A stretch of 64,000 nucleotides of DNA, taken from Gaiellasilicea sp963705515 (GTDB lineage: Bacteria > Actinomycetota > Thermoleophilia > Gaiellales > Gaiellaceae). The stretch spans positions 620,001-684,000 of the forward strand of contig CAVPJV010000009.1 of assembly GCA_963705515.1 (NCBI GenBank), written 5' to 3'. Of the stretch, positions 20,599 through 28,938 are shown in pieces. Under the pieces are notes generated by a model. It saw only the letters and a list, made by a program, of their open reading frames with translations. It searched no databases and was not told the origin of the DNA. How positions within the stretch are numbered: the first letter of the stretch is position 1; the number at the start of each line of letters is the position of its first letter. The translations under genes and the position numbers were made by a program.

Positions 20599-21745
20599 AG
20601 ACGCGCTGGCCGGCCCCGGGCTCGGTGCGATCGCCGAGATCAAACGCCGCTCGCCGTCGCTCGGCGACATCCGCCCCGACGCCGACCCCGCGCAGCTTGC
20701 GCGCGGGTACGCGGCCGCCGGGGCCGCCGCGGTCTCCGTCCTCGTCGACGAGCGCTTCGGCGGCACCTGGGACGACCTTCGCGCGGCGCGCGCGAGCACG
20801 GGCGTGCCGCTGCTCGCGAAGGGGTTCTTCTCGACCGAGGAGCACCTGCGCACCGCCAAGGACGCCGGAGCCGATGCCGTGCTCCTGCTCCTGCGCGACC
20901 TCGACGACGCCCAGGTCCGCGACCTGACGACGCTGGCCGGCGAGCTCGGTCTCGACACGCTCGTCGAGGCGCACGACGCCGACGAGCTCGAGCGGGCCGT
21001 GATCGTCGGCGCACCGGTGATCGGCGTCAACGCCCGCGATCTCTCGACGTTCGAGATCGACCGCGACGCGCAGCTCGCGCTCGTCGCCCGCATCCCCGCC
21101 GACCGCGTCGCGATCGCGGAAAGCGGGATCCGAACGCGCGCGCAAGGAGCCGCCGCCGAGCTGGCCGGCGCCGACGCGATCCTCGTCGGCTCGACCCTGA
21201 TGCAGGCGCCCGACCCGGCCGCCAAGCTGCGCGAGCTGCTGCGGCGCCCGCTGGTCAAGGTCTGCGGGCTCACGCGCGACGAGGACGTCGCCATTGCGGC
21301 CGAGGCGGGAGCTGACCTGGCCGGCTTCGTCCTCGCGCCGGAGAGCCCCCGCGCGGCGAAGGACGTCCTGCCGGTTCCGGACGAGCTGCTCGCAGTGGCG
21401 GTCTGGGTCGGCGAGGCGGGCACGAGCGGCGCGCCGGTCGACCAGGTGCACGAGCGCGAGGAGGGCCGGATCCGCGGCCGCAACGGCGTGCTCCTGCGCG
21501 AGGGCGAGCAGGTCGCGCGCCTGCTCGACCTGCCGTGGGAGGAAGAGGATCCGGGCCACTGGGACCGCGCGGCCGCGGAGCCGGGACGCGTGATGCTCGC
21601 GGGCCGGCTCGCCGCTGACAACGTCGCCGAGGCGATCAGGCGCGTCCACCCCTGGGCGGTCGATGCCGCGTCGCGGCTGGAGTCCGCGCCGGGGATCAAG
21701 GATCCGGCCAAGGTGCGCGCATACGTCGAGGCGGCGCGGTCGTGA
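20588..21745 (+). CDS. trpCF: fused indole-3-glycerol phosphate synthase / phosphoribosylanthranilate isomerase with shortened isomerase half
   Basis: 385 residues from ATG 20588 inside the trpD tail. Residues 1-220 are TrpC: AEIKRRSPSLGDIR, LLAKGFFSTEEHLRTAKDAGADAVLLLLRDL, VEAHDADELERA, GVNARDLSTFEID, AIAESGIRT and AILVGSTLMQ. From LVKVCGLTRDED on it is TrpF (catalytic Cys kept), ending NVAEAIRRVHPWAVDA..ES.PGIKDPAKVRAYVEAAR. The TrpF half is only about 164 residues against about 200; no VQLHG strand is seen, and the phosphate-binding SGG and SSGVE motifs read AGR and ASRLE. An LLDL Asp may be the general acid. Overlaps trpB by GTGA. TrpC activity is confident; TrpF activity less so. Confidence 0.88.
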   Translation: MRFRDALAGPGLGAIAEIKRRSPSLGDIRPDADPAQLARGYAAAGAAAVSVLVDERFGGTWDDLRAARASTGVPLLAKGFFSTEEHLRTAKDAGADAVLLLLRDLDDAQVRDLTTLAGELGLDTLVEAHDADELERAVIVGAPVIGVNARDLSTFEIDRDAQLALVARIPADRVAIAESGIRTRAQGAAAELAGADAILVGSTLMQAPDPAAKLRELLRRPLVKVCGLTRDEDVAIAAEAGADLAGFVLAPESPRAAKDVLPVPDELLAVAVWVGEAGTSGAPVDQVHEREEGRIRGRNGVLLREGEQVARLLDLPWEEEDPGHWDRAAAEPGRVMLAGRLAADNVAEAIRRVHPWAVDAASRLESAPGIKDPAKVRAYVEAARS

Positions 21746-22854
21746 CCGAGACCTACGGCGCCTACGGCGGCCGCTACGTCCCCGAGACGCTGATTCCCGC
21801 GCTCGACGAGCTCACGGCCGCGTGGGAGGAGGCGCTGGCGGACGGGAGCTTCCGCGCAGAACTGGACGAGCTCGCCCGGAACTACGCGGGCCGCCCGACG
21901 CCGCTCACACGCGCCGAGCGGTTCGCGCCGGACCGACGTCTCTACCTGAAGCGCGAGGACCTGCTCCACACCGGCGCGCACAAGCTCAACAACGCGCTCG
22001 GTCAGGCGGTGCTCGCGCGGCGCCTGGGGAAGCAGCGGATCGTCGCCGAGACCGGCGCCGGCCAGCACGGTGTCGCCGCAGCCACCGTCTGCGCGCGCTT
22101 CGGGCTCGACTGCGTCGTCTACATGGGCGCCGAGGACATGCGCCGCCAGAAGCCGAATGTCGAGCGCATGGGCCTGCTGGGCGCCGAGGTGCGCCCGGTC
22201 GAGTTCGGGACGAAGACGTTGAAGGAGGCGACGAGCGAGGCGATCCGCGACTGGATCACGAACGTCGAGACGACGCACTATCTGATCGGCTCCTGCGTCG
22301 GCCCGGCCCCCTACCCGGCGATCGTGCGGGAGCTGCAGGCCGTGATCGGCCGCGAGTCACGCGCCCAGATCCTCGAGGTGGAGGGCCGACTGCCGGACTC
22401 CGTGATCGCGTGCGTCGGCGGCGGCTCGAACGCGATCGGGATGTTCGCCGGCTTCCTCGACGACGCCGAGGTCGAGCTCGTCGGCGTCGAGGCCGCCGGA
22501 GCGGCGAGCCTCGGCACCGGCCGCGCCGGCGTGCTCCACGGGTCGCGCTCCTCGGTGCTCGCCGACGAGGACGGGCAGATCGCGGATGCGCACTCGATCT
22601 CGGCCGGGCTCGACTATCCCGGCGTCGGGCCCGAGCACGCGCACCTGCGCGACACCGGCCGTGCCCGCTACGTCGGCACGACCGACGACGAGGCGCTGGA
22701 CGCGTTTCGCCGCCTGACCCGGACCGAGGGGATCATCCCCGCGCTCGAGCCGTCGCACGCACTCGCGCGTGTCGCCGACGTCGACGGCGAGCTGATCGTG
22801 GTCTGCCTCTCGGGCCGCGGCGACAAGGACCTTGCAGAGGTGCTCGCCCGTTGA
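21742..22854 (+). CDS. trpB: tryptophan synthase beta chain
   Basis: 370 residues; the PLP enzyme joining indole and serine. N-terminal YGAYGGRYVPETL, KREDLLHTGAHKLNNALGQA with the Schiff-base Lys, ETGAGQHGVAAATVCARFGL, YMGAEDMRRQKPNVERM, VGPAPYPAIVRELQ, phosphate-binding CVGGGSNAIGMFAGF and C-terminal VCLSGRGDKDLAEVL. About 25 residues shorter than E. coli TrpB, mainly in the middle and at the C-terminus. GTG start overlaps trpCF stop; its own stop overlaps the TTG of the methyltransferase gene. Confidence 0.96.
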   Translation: MTETYGAYGGRYVPETLIPALDELTAAWEEALADGSFRAELDELARNYAGRPTPLTRAERFAPDRRLYLKREDLLHTGAHKLNNALGQAVLARRLGKQRIVAETGAGQHGVAAATVCARFGLDCVVYMGAEDMRRQKPNVERMGLLGAEVRPVEFGTKTLKEATSEAIRDWITNVETTHYLIGSCVGPAPYPAIVRELQAVIGRESRAQILEVEGRLPDSVIACVGGGSNAIGMFAGFLDDAEVELVGVEAAGAASLGTGRAGVLHGSRSSVLADEDGQIADAHSISAGLDYPGVGPEHAHLRDTGRARYVGTTDDEALDAFRRLTRTEGIIPALEPSHALARVADVDGELIVVCLSGRGDKDLAEVLAR

Positions 22855-23669
22855 GGCAGGACTACGAGCGCGAGCACACGGCCGCATTCTTCGACGAGTA
22901 CGGGGACCGGGAGTGGACCCGCTTCGACGAGGGACGCACGCCGCCCCAGAGCGTCGCCGTCCATCTGGCCCAGCTGCGGAGGTTCATCGGAGATGGAGAC
23001 CGCGTCCTCGACGTCGGCGCCGGCCCCGGCCGGTTCACGATCGAGCTCGCGCGCCTCGGCGCGGACGTCGTCGTCGTGGACATCTCGGCGCGGCAGCTGG
23101 AGCTGAACCGAGAGCGCGTCGAGGAGGCCGGCCTGGGGACGCGGATCCTCGAGCGCGTCCAAGCGGATGTCACCGACCTCTCCCGCTTCGACGACGCCAG
23201 CTTCGACGCGGTCGTCTGCTTCGGCGGCCCCCTCAGCTACGTCGTCGATCAGGCGGAACATGGAGTCGCGGAGCTCGTGCGCGTGACGCGTCCGGGCGGA
23301 CACGTCCTACTCTCCGTGATGTCGCTGATCGGAACTGCCGTGCACTTCGTCGAGGCCCTCCTCGATCTCGCGCGCCGCGATGGGCTGACACCGAACGAGG
23401 AGATCGTCCGAACCGGGTTCCTGCCGGAAGGCGAGGGCTACGGGCACCTGCCGATGAAGCTGTACCGGTGGAGCGAGCTGGAGGCTCTCCTCACCCGGCA
23501 CGGAGCGATCGTCGGCGCGACCGCCGCCGGCCTCTTTCCTGCGCTGTACCCGCAAGAGCCCGAGCTGAGGGAGCTCATCGAGCGGGTCGAGCTCGACCTC
23601 GCTGCCGAGCCCGGCGCCCTCTCGTGCGGCGAGCACATCCTCGCGGTCGTGCGGAAGCCGAAGCCGTGA
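22851..23669 (+). CDS. class I SAM-dependent methyltransferase embedded in the trp operon
   Basis: 272 residues from TTG 22851 (TTGA overlap with trpB). Motif I VLDVGAGPGRFTIELARLGADVVVVDIS, motif II/III region LERVQADVTDLSRFDDASFDAVVCFGGPLSYV and VTRPGGHVLLSVMSLIG are clear; the C-terminal half (residues about 150-272) is less typical and presumably binds the acceptor. The acceptor is unknown. The stop overlaps the trpA GTG, so the gene is translationally coupled on both sides and separates trpB from trpA, which usually adjoin. It could act on an indole, tryptophan or the synthase itself, or simply be a passenger. Confidence 0.85.
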   Translation: MRQDYEREHTAAFFDEYGDREWTRFDEGRTPPQSVAVHLAQLRRFIGDGDRVLDVGAGPGRFTIELARLGADVVVVDISARQLELNRERVEEAGLGTRILERVQADVTDLSRFDDASFDAVVCFGGPLSYVVDQAEHGVAELVRVTRPGGHVLLSVMSLIGTAVHFVEALLDLARRDGLTPNEEIVRTGFLPEGEGYGHLPMKLYRWSELEALLTRHGAIVGATAAGLFPALYPQEPELRELIERVELDLAAEPGALSCGEHILAVVRKPKP

Positions 23670-24364
23670 GCAAGACACTCGCGATCTACCTGATGTCCGG
23701 CCCGGACACGCCCGAGCTGGCGGAGGCGGCAGTGGCGGGCGGCGCCGACCTGGTCGAGCTCGGCTTCCCGTTCTCCGACCCGCTCGCCGACGGCCCGGTG
23801 ATCCGCCGCGCCGCCGAGAAGGCGCTCGCACAGGGGATGCGGACGAAGGCCTGTCTCGAGTGCCTCGCGGCCGTACATGAGCGCGTCGAGGTGCCGCTCG
23901 TCCCGATGACCTACTCGTCGCTGCTCGAGGCGTACGGTTGGGACCGTTTCGCAGAGGACGCACGGTCGGCCGGCGCCGCCAGCCTGATCGTCGCCGACCT
24001 CCCCGCCGGCGACCGGCCCGGCCTGCGGCGGGTGCAGCTCGTGGCGCCCACCTCCACGGACGAACGTCTGCGAATTGCCGCCCGCGAGACGGACGGCTGG
24101 CTCTATCTCGTCACCGTGACGGGCACCACCGGCGCGCGCACCGGACTGTCCGCGTCGCTCGCGCAGCTGGCCGAGCGCGCGCGGGCTGCCGCACCGGGTG
24201 TCGCGCTCTATGCCGGCTTCGGGATCTCGACGCCGGCCGACGCCCGCGCCGCCGCCGAGCTCACGGACGGCGTCGTCGTCGGCTCGCGGGCGCTCGAACT
24301 CGCCGAGGCTGGACCCGCGTCGCTGCGGGACTATGTTCGCTCGCTGCGCGACGCACTCGACTAG
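23666..24364 (+). CDS. trpA: tryptophan synthase alpha chain
   Basis: 232 residues from GTG 23666, against about 265 in most TrpA proteins: the N-terminal helix and first strand are trimmed (starts SKTLAIYLMSGPDTPE). Catalytic Glu in LVELGFPFSDPLADGP and the Asp of DPLADGP are kept; phosphate-binding LYAGFGIST and VVVGSRALE are present; PLVPMTYSSLLEAYGWDRFAED, LIVADLP and APTS...YLVTVTGTTGAR are canonical. It splits indole-3-glycerol phosphate to indole for TrpB. Last gene of the operon; a strong hairpin follows 14 bp later. Confidence 0.95.
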   Translation: MSKTLAIYLMSGPDTPELAEAAVAGGADLVELGFPFSDPLADGPVIRRAAEKALAQGMRTKACLECLAAVHERVEVPLVPMTYSSLLEAYGWDRFAEDARSAGAASLIVADLPAGDRPGLRRVQLVAPTSTDERLRIAARETDGWLYLVTVTGTTGARTGLSASLAQLAERARAAAPGVALYAGFGISTPADARAAAELTDGVVVGSRALELAEAGPASLRDYVRSLRDALD

Positions 24365-24377
24365 GTCCCAGGCCTAA

Positions 24378-24434
24378 CCCGAAACGGCTACCGCGCCGAC
24401 GCCCCGGCGGGGACGGCCGCGACGCCGTTTCGGG
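24378..24434 (+). terminator. rho-independent-type hairpin ending the trp operon
   Basis: CCCGAAACGGC (24378-24388) pairs with GCCGTTTCGGG (24424-24434); the interior holds a second small stem, GCCCCGGCGGGG. It begins 14 bp after the trpA stop. No T-run follows. Confidence 0.65.
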
Positions 24435-24522
24435 GATTCAGCCGTCGTCAACTCTGATGAAAACTGGCGAAGTCGTCATGTGCGGGGGTGCACATGCTCA
24501 CTCAGCCGCAAGGGGGACACCC

Positions 24523-24798
24523 ATGGGAAAGATCGAGCCGCTGGCTCCGTCGAAGCGCGTCCGGATCGTTTTGTGCTCGGCAGCGTTCGCGATCGCTGCG
24601 ATCGTGCCGAGCGCAGGGTTCACAGCCGACTGGTCGTCCGGTATCACGACGCCGGCCGCCGACTGGTCGTCGAGCAAGACCGCGCCGAAGGCCGACTGGT
24701 CGTCGAGCAAGCGCGCGCCGAAGGCCGACTGGTCGTCCGGCCGGATCGCTCCCAAGGCCGACTGGAGCTCTCGTTACAAGGCGAGCACGCTCCGCTAG
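24523..24798 (+). CDS. small exported protein with five 11-residue ADWSS repeats
   Basis: 91 residues from ATG 24523, preceded by AGGGGGA at a good distance. Residues 1-14 are basic, 15-33 hydrophobic (signal peptide or anchor, IVLCSAAFAIAAIVPSAGF), and from residue 35 the protein is repeats: ADWSSGITTPA, ADWSSSKTAPK, ADWSSSKRAPK, ADWSSGRIAPK and a last partial ADWSSRYKAS before TLR. Every unit has one Trp; Lys and Arg accumulate. No family is recognised. It stands alone between the trp terminator and a hairpin in front of a hybrid histidine kinase. It could be a cell-wall or surface peptide or a precursor cut into identical pieces; no processing enzyme is adjacent. Confidence 0.8.
   Translation: MGKIEPLAPSKRVRIVLCSAAFAIAAIVPSAGFTADWSSGITTPAADWSSSKTAPKADWSSSKRAPKADWSSGRIAPKADWSSRYKASTLR
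24625..24786 (+). repeat. 33-bp tandem repeat (4 full units plus partial)
   Basis: Units start at 24625, 24658, 24691, 24724 and 24757, each opening GCCGACTGGTCGTC (the last GCCGACTGGAGCTC). Units 2 and 3 are almost identical in DNA, so the array probably grew by slippage or unequal exchange. Confidence 0.85.
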
Positions 24799-24844
24799 GA
24801 CCTCAACCGAACGGGGGAGCTCGACTCCCCGAATCGACGTAGGC

Positions 24845-24870
24845 GGCGGTACCCCACCCGGGGTACCGCC
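24845..24870 (+). terminator. perfect 11-bp hairpin after the ADWSS gene
   Basis: GGCGGTACCCC, loop ACCC, GGGGTACCGCC. It ends at 24870, directly before a GTG (24871) that begins the longest reading of the kinase gene; this argues that the kinase really starts downstream. A smaller stem, GGGGAGCTCGACTCCCC, lies just before it. Confidence 0.6.
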
Positions 24871-24927
24871 GTGCCCGCTCCGCTGCCGATTGTCAGTGAG
24901 GGCTACCTTGACGAGGTGCGGCAGCAG

Positions 24928-27177
24928 ATGAACGGTCCCGCAGTGGCGGAGCAGGCAGGGTGGCAGTCCAGGCGGGTTCGCCGACTGCCGGCTTCAGCGT
25001 CCGCCTATGCCGCCTTGATCGAGGTCCTGGCCGCCGTTGCCGCCGTGGCGGCCCTGAGCGAAGGCATTCCGGCCGGGCACGAGTGGTGGCGCTCCGCGCT
25101 CCTGCTGCCTCTGGCGGCCGTCGCGCCGATGTTCCGGGTCGCGGTCGGCCGCAACCACAGCCTCCACGCCGCGCCTGCATTCGTGGTCGCAGGCGCGCTC
25201 GTGCTCCCGCCGGCACTGCTCGTCCCGCTCGTGCTCGTGATGCTCGTCCCGCAGTGGATCCGCGACCGCTACGCCTGGTACATCGGCCTCTTCAACGTCG
25301 CCAACTACATGTTGAGCACGCTCGCCGCGTGGGTCGCCGTCGACCTCGTCCGCACCGACACCAACCTCGGCTTCGCCGCCGCCGGCCTCGCAGCGGCGGT
25401 CGTCTTCGTCGCCGTCAACCACGTCCTGCTGGCGGTCATGCTGCGACTCGGCCGCGGCCACAGCTTCCGCCAGAGCGGCCTCTTCTCCGTCACCGGGCTC
25501 ACGATGGAGCTCGTGCTCGCGGGGCTCGGGATTGCGATCGGCGCGTTCGTGCTGTTCAACCCCTGGATCCTGCCGGTCCTGATCGCGCCGCTCGCCCTCG
25601 CCCACCGTTCGCTCTCAACCGTTGCGCTGCTGCGCGAGAGCGAGGAGCGGTTCCGGACGATGTTCGCCGCGGCGCCCACCGCGATCATGCTCTTCGACCG
25701 CACGGGCAGGATCCTCTCCGCCAACCGCTCGGCGGAGTCGCTGTTCGGCTATTCCGAGCAGGAGATGATCGGCAAGCTCCCGACGACGTTCCGGCACCCG
25801 GACGACGTCGATCACGGCGACGAGGCCTTCGATCAGCTGATCCGGGGCGAGCGGGACTCGTACCGCCGCGAAACCAGCTTCGTGACCAAGACGGGCTCGA
25901 CGGTCGTCGCCCACGTCGCCACCGCACTCGTGCGCGACGCGGACGGCAAGCCGGGCTACGTGATCGGGATGGCCGAGGACGTAACCGAGCAGCGCCAACT
26001 CGAGGAGCAGCTGCGTCAAAGCCAGAAGCTCGAAGCTATCGGCCGGCTCGCCGGCGGCGTCGCCCACGACTTCAACAACATGCTGACCGCGATCGGTGGC
26101 TACACGGCGCTTGCGCTCGAGCACGCGGAGACCGGCTCGACGCTCCGTGGCGATCTCGACGAGATCCGCAAGGCCACCGACCGGGCCGCGCTGCTGACGC
26201 GCCAGCTCCTCGCCTTCAGCCGCAAGCAGGTGCTGATGCCTGAGCTGCTCAACCTGAACGGCGTCGTGCTCGAGCTCGAGTCGATGCTGCGGCCGCTGAT
26301 CGGCGAGGACGTCGCGCTGACGACGCAGCTCGACCCGGCACTCGGCCCGATCGAGGCCGACCCCGGCCAGCTCCACCAGGTCGTGATGAACCTCGTCGTC
26401 AATGCCCGCGACGCGATGCCGAACGGCGGCGGGATCACGATCGCGACGGCGAACTGCGACGTCGGCGAGAACGACGATGCGATCGAGCCCGGCCGCTACG
26501 TGACCCTGACCGTGCGCGACACCGGCCAGGGGATCGACGAGCCGACGCTCCGGCAGATCTTCGAGCCGTTCTTCACGACCAAGGACGCCGGCAAGGGGAC
26601 CGGCCTCGGGCTCGCCACGGTCTACGGGATCGTCAAGCAGAGCGGCGGCTACGTGGCCGTCGAGAGCGAGGTCGGCATCGGCTCCGCCTTCACGATCTAC
26701 CTGCGCCGCGCCGACGGCCTCGTCCACCAGCCGGTCGAGCCCGAGCTCGCGCCGGTCGTGGCCGGGCCTGTCGTCGTGGCCGCCGCGGCGCGCGGGCCCG
26801 CAACGGCGTCGACCCGGGTGCTCGTCGTCGAGGACGAGGACGTGATCCGCGGCCTCGTCGACCAGGTCCTCCGCGGCGAGGGCTACGAGGTGCTGCTCGC
26901 GGCGGACGGAGACGAGGCGATCGCGCTGGCCGGCAGCAACCGCGTCGACGTGCTCCTGACCGACCTGACGATGCCGGGGATCGGCGGCCACGAGCTCGCG
27001 GACAGGCTGCGGGCGGGCGCGCCGGCGCTGAAGGTGATGTTCATGTCCGGCTTCGCCGAGGGGAACGACTTCTCGACCAGCGCCCTTCCCCCGGCGACCG
27101 CGTTCCTGGAGAAGCCGTTCACCTTCACGATGCTGAGCGAGCGGATGCGCGAGCTGATCGCGCCGGTTTCGAGCTAG
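24928..27177 (+). CDS. membrane PAS hybrid histidine kinase with receiver domain
   Basis: 749 residues from ATG 24928 (alternative GTG at 24871 adds 19 residues but abuts a hairpin). About six or seven N-terminal membrane segments (to residue about 225), a PAS domain (SEERFRTMFAAAPTAIMLFDRTG to GMAEDVTEQRQ), a HisKA of NtrB type with the phospho-His in GGVAHDFNNML (residue about 380), HATPase with MNLVVNARDAMPNGG, DTGQGID, FEPFFTTK and GTGLGLATVYG, and a C-terminal receiver with VVEDED, Asp in LLTDLTMPG (residue about 679) and EKPF. It should autophosphorylate and relay to its own receiver; the signal and downstream partner are unknown. No response regulator with an output domain is next to it. 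Confidence 0.93.
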   Translation: MNGPAVAEQAGWQSRRVRRLPASASAYAALIEVLAAVAAVAALSEGIPAGHEWWRSALLLPLAAVAPMFRVAVGRNHSLHAAPAFVVAGALVLPPALLVPLVLVMLVPQWIRDRYAWYIGLFNVANYMLSTLAAWVAVDLVRTDTNLGFAAAGLAAAVVFVAVNHVLLAVMLRLGRGHSFRQSGLFSVTGLTMELVLAGLGIAIGAFVLFNPWILPVLIAPLALAHRSLSTVALLRESEERFRTMFAAAPTAIMLFDRTGRILSANRSAESLFGYSEQEMIGKLPTTFRHPDDVDHGDEAFDQLIRGERDSYRRETSFVTKTGSTVVAHVATALVRDADGKPGYVIGMAEDVTEQRQLEEQLRQSQKLEAIGRLAGGVAHDFNNMLTAIGGYTALALEHAETGSTLRGDLDEIRKATDRAALLTRQLLAFSRKQVLMPELLNLNGVVLELESMLRPLIGEDVALTTQLDPALGPIEADPGQLHQVVMNLVVNARDAMPNGGGITIATANCDVGENDDAIEPGRYVTLTVRDTGQGIDEPTLRQIFEPFFTTKDAGKGTGLGLATVYGIVKQSGGYVAVESEVGIGSAFTIYLRRADGLVHQPVEPELAPVVAGPVVVAAAARGPATASTRVLVVEDEDVIRGLVDQVLRGEGYEVLLAADGDEAIALAGSNRVDVLLTDLTMPGIGGHELADRLRAGAPALKVMFMSGFAEGNDFSTSALPPATAFLEKPFTFTMLSERMRELIAPVSS

Positions 27178-27197
27178 AGTTTAATCTAACTAAACTC
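27177..27197. promoter_or_regulatory. AT-rich inverted repeat between kinase and binding-protein genes
   Basis: GAGTTTA, 7 bases, TAAACTC: a 7-bp inverted repeat in an AT-rich island (TTTAATCTAACTAAACT) in otherwise 70% GC DNA, starting at the kinase stop codon and about 70 bp before the binding-protein ATG. It may combine a -10 element with an operator, or act as a terminator. A CCCTGAAGGG palindrome follows at 27218-27227. Confidence 0.4.
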
Positions 27198-27268
27198 ACG
27201 TTCGACCGTCTTATGCCCTGAAGGGACACGGCCGCCGCCGGCGGCCCGCGACCGAAAGGGACAGTCCG

Positions 27269-28924
27269 ATGCAGAAGAAGCTTCTGCCTGCGCTCGGCGC
27301 CACGGTGATCGGGGCAAGCCTGCTCGTCGGCGCGGCGTTCGCAGGCTCCGCCTCGAGTGCGGGCCCGGCCAAGGCCGGCGGCTCGGAGGCGAAACGCGGC
27401 GGCACGCTGCGCATCAACCTCTCCACCACCGACTTCGAGTACCTCGACCCCGCGCTCTCCTACGAGGCGCCCGGCTGGCAGGTGCTCTACATGACGAATC
27501 TGATGCTCCTGAACTATCCGGACAAGCCGGCGCCGGAAGGCTCGCGGCTCATCCCGGATGCGGCGACCGGATTCCCGCGCGTCTCCCGTGACGGCCGCAC
27601 GTACACCTTCACGATCAAGTCCGGCCTTCGCTTCAGCGACGGCTCGGCAGTGACGGCGGCGGCGTTCAAGCGCGCGTTCGAGCGGGCGGCGAACGAGCAG
27701 CAGGGCTCGCCGGCGATCGCCTTCATGCACGACGTCGTCGGCGCTGACGAGCGGAACGAGGGCAAAGCGGGCGCCGTGAGCGGCGTCTCCGCGAAGGGCC
27801 AGGTCCTGACGATCCGGCTCACGCGGGCGAACCCGACCTTCCTCGCCGAGATCGCGATGCCGTTCTTCGCAGCGGTGAAGCCGAGCATGGCGATCGACAG
27901 TCACGGCATCAACGTCTATCCCTCAGCCGGCCCGTATCGGATCGCCAGCCGCACGGTCGGCAGCCAGGTCGTGCTCGAGCGGAACACCTTCTACAAGGGC
28001 AGCAGGCCCGCGAATGCCGACCGGATCGTGATCACGACCAATACGGACGTGAACCAGAGCCTGCTCCAGGTGCGCGCCGGCCAGGTGGACTACGACCAGT
28101 TCGGCCTGCCGCCGACGGCGCACGACGACCTCTCGCGCCAGTACGGCGTCAAGAAGGGCGGCGACGGCCGGTACTTCGTCAACACCGGCATCAACACGAC
28201 CTACCTGGCGCTCAACGCCTCGAGGCCGGCTCTCGGCAAGGTCAACCTGCGCAAGGCGATCAACCACGCGATCGACCGGCCGTCGCTGCTCCGCGTCGCC
28301 GGCAAGTACGCCGGCAAGCGGACCGACCAGATCCTGCCGCCGAACATGCAGGGGTTCCGCGACGAGAATCTCTACCCGATCAAGGGCGCCAATCCCGCCC
28401 GGGGCCGCGCGCTCGCGAACGGGGCGAAGGACGAGATCACGCTCCTCTACACGACGAGCCCGATCTCGGTCGCCCGCGCTCAGATCCTCAAGTTCAACCT
28501 CGAGCAGATCGGGCTCAGCGTCACGTTGAAGCCGCAACCGTTCGCCGTCGCGCTCCGCACGGCCGGCACGCGCGGCTCCGACTTCGACATGTTCCTGATC
28601 GCCTGGTTCGCCGACTACCCCGACCCGTTCGACTTCATCAACGTGCTGCTCGACGGGCAGAACATCCAGGAGGCGAACAACTCGAACTACTCGTACCTGA
28701 GCAGCCCCAAGTACAACAAGATGATGACCGACGCCTCGAAGCTCTCCGGCGCGGCCCGCTACGACGCGTACGGGAAGCTCGACGTCGACATGATGCGAAA
28801 CGCCGCTCCATGGGCGCCGCTTTCGAACGGCAACGTGCGGGAGTTCATCTCCTCGCGCGTCACGAACTACCTGTTCCACCCGGTCTACGGCGGCGCGATC
28901 ATGAACGCGCTCGCGATCAAGTAG
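27269..28924 (+). CDS. ABC transporter substrate-binding protein, family 5 (oligopeptide type)
   Basis: 551 residues, standard for SBP_bac_5 (OppA/DppA-like) proteins. Signal peptide MQKKLLPALGATVIGASLLV... to AFAGSAS without a lipobox Cys, so release or other anchoring is expected. Family motifs: KRGGTLRINLSTTDFEYLDPALS, FTIKSGLRFSDGSAVTAAAFKRAFER, SAGPYRIASRTVGSQVVLERNTFYKGSRPANADRI and NLRKAINHAIDR. No permease or ATPase genes adjoin, so it is an orphan that must serve a transporter elsewhere or act as a receptor. A 16-bp stem hairpin follows 14 bp after the stop. Confidence 0.92.
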   Translation: MQKKLLPALGATVIGASLLVGAAFAGSASSAGPAKAGGSEAKRGGTLRINLSTTDFEYLDPALSYEAPGWQVLYMTNLMLLNYPDKPAPEGSRLIPDAATGFPRVSRDGRTYTFTIKSGLRFSDGSAVTAAAFKRAFERAANEQQGSPAIAFMHDVVGADERNEGKAGAVSGVSAKGQVLTIRLTRANPTFLAEIAMPFFAAVKPSMAIDSHGINVYPSAGPYRIASRTVGSQVVLERNTFYKGSRPANADRIVITTNTDVNQSLLQVRAGQVDYDQFGLPPTAHDDLSRQYGVKKGGDGRYFVNTGINTTYLALNASRPALGKVNLRKAINHAIDRPSLLRVAGKYAGKRTDQILPPNMQGFRDENLYPIKGANPARGRALANGAKDEITLLYTTSPISVARAQILKFNLEQIGLSVTLKPQPFAVALRTAGTRGSDFDMFLIAWFADYPDPFDFINVLLDGQNIQEANNSNYSYLSSPKYNKMMTDASKLSGAARYDAYGKLDVDMMRNAAPWAPLSNGNVREFISSRVTNYLFHPVYGGAIMNALAIK

Positions 28925-28938
28925 AGGGGAAGCAAGAC

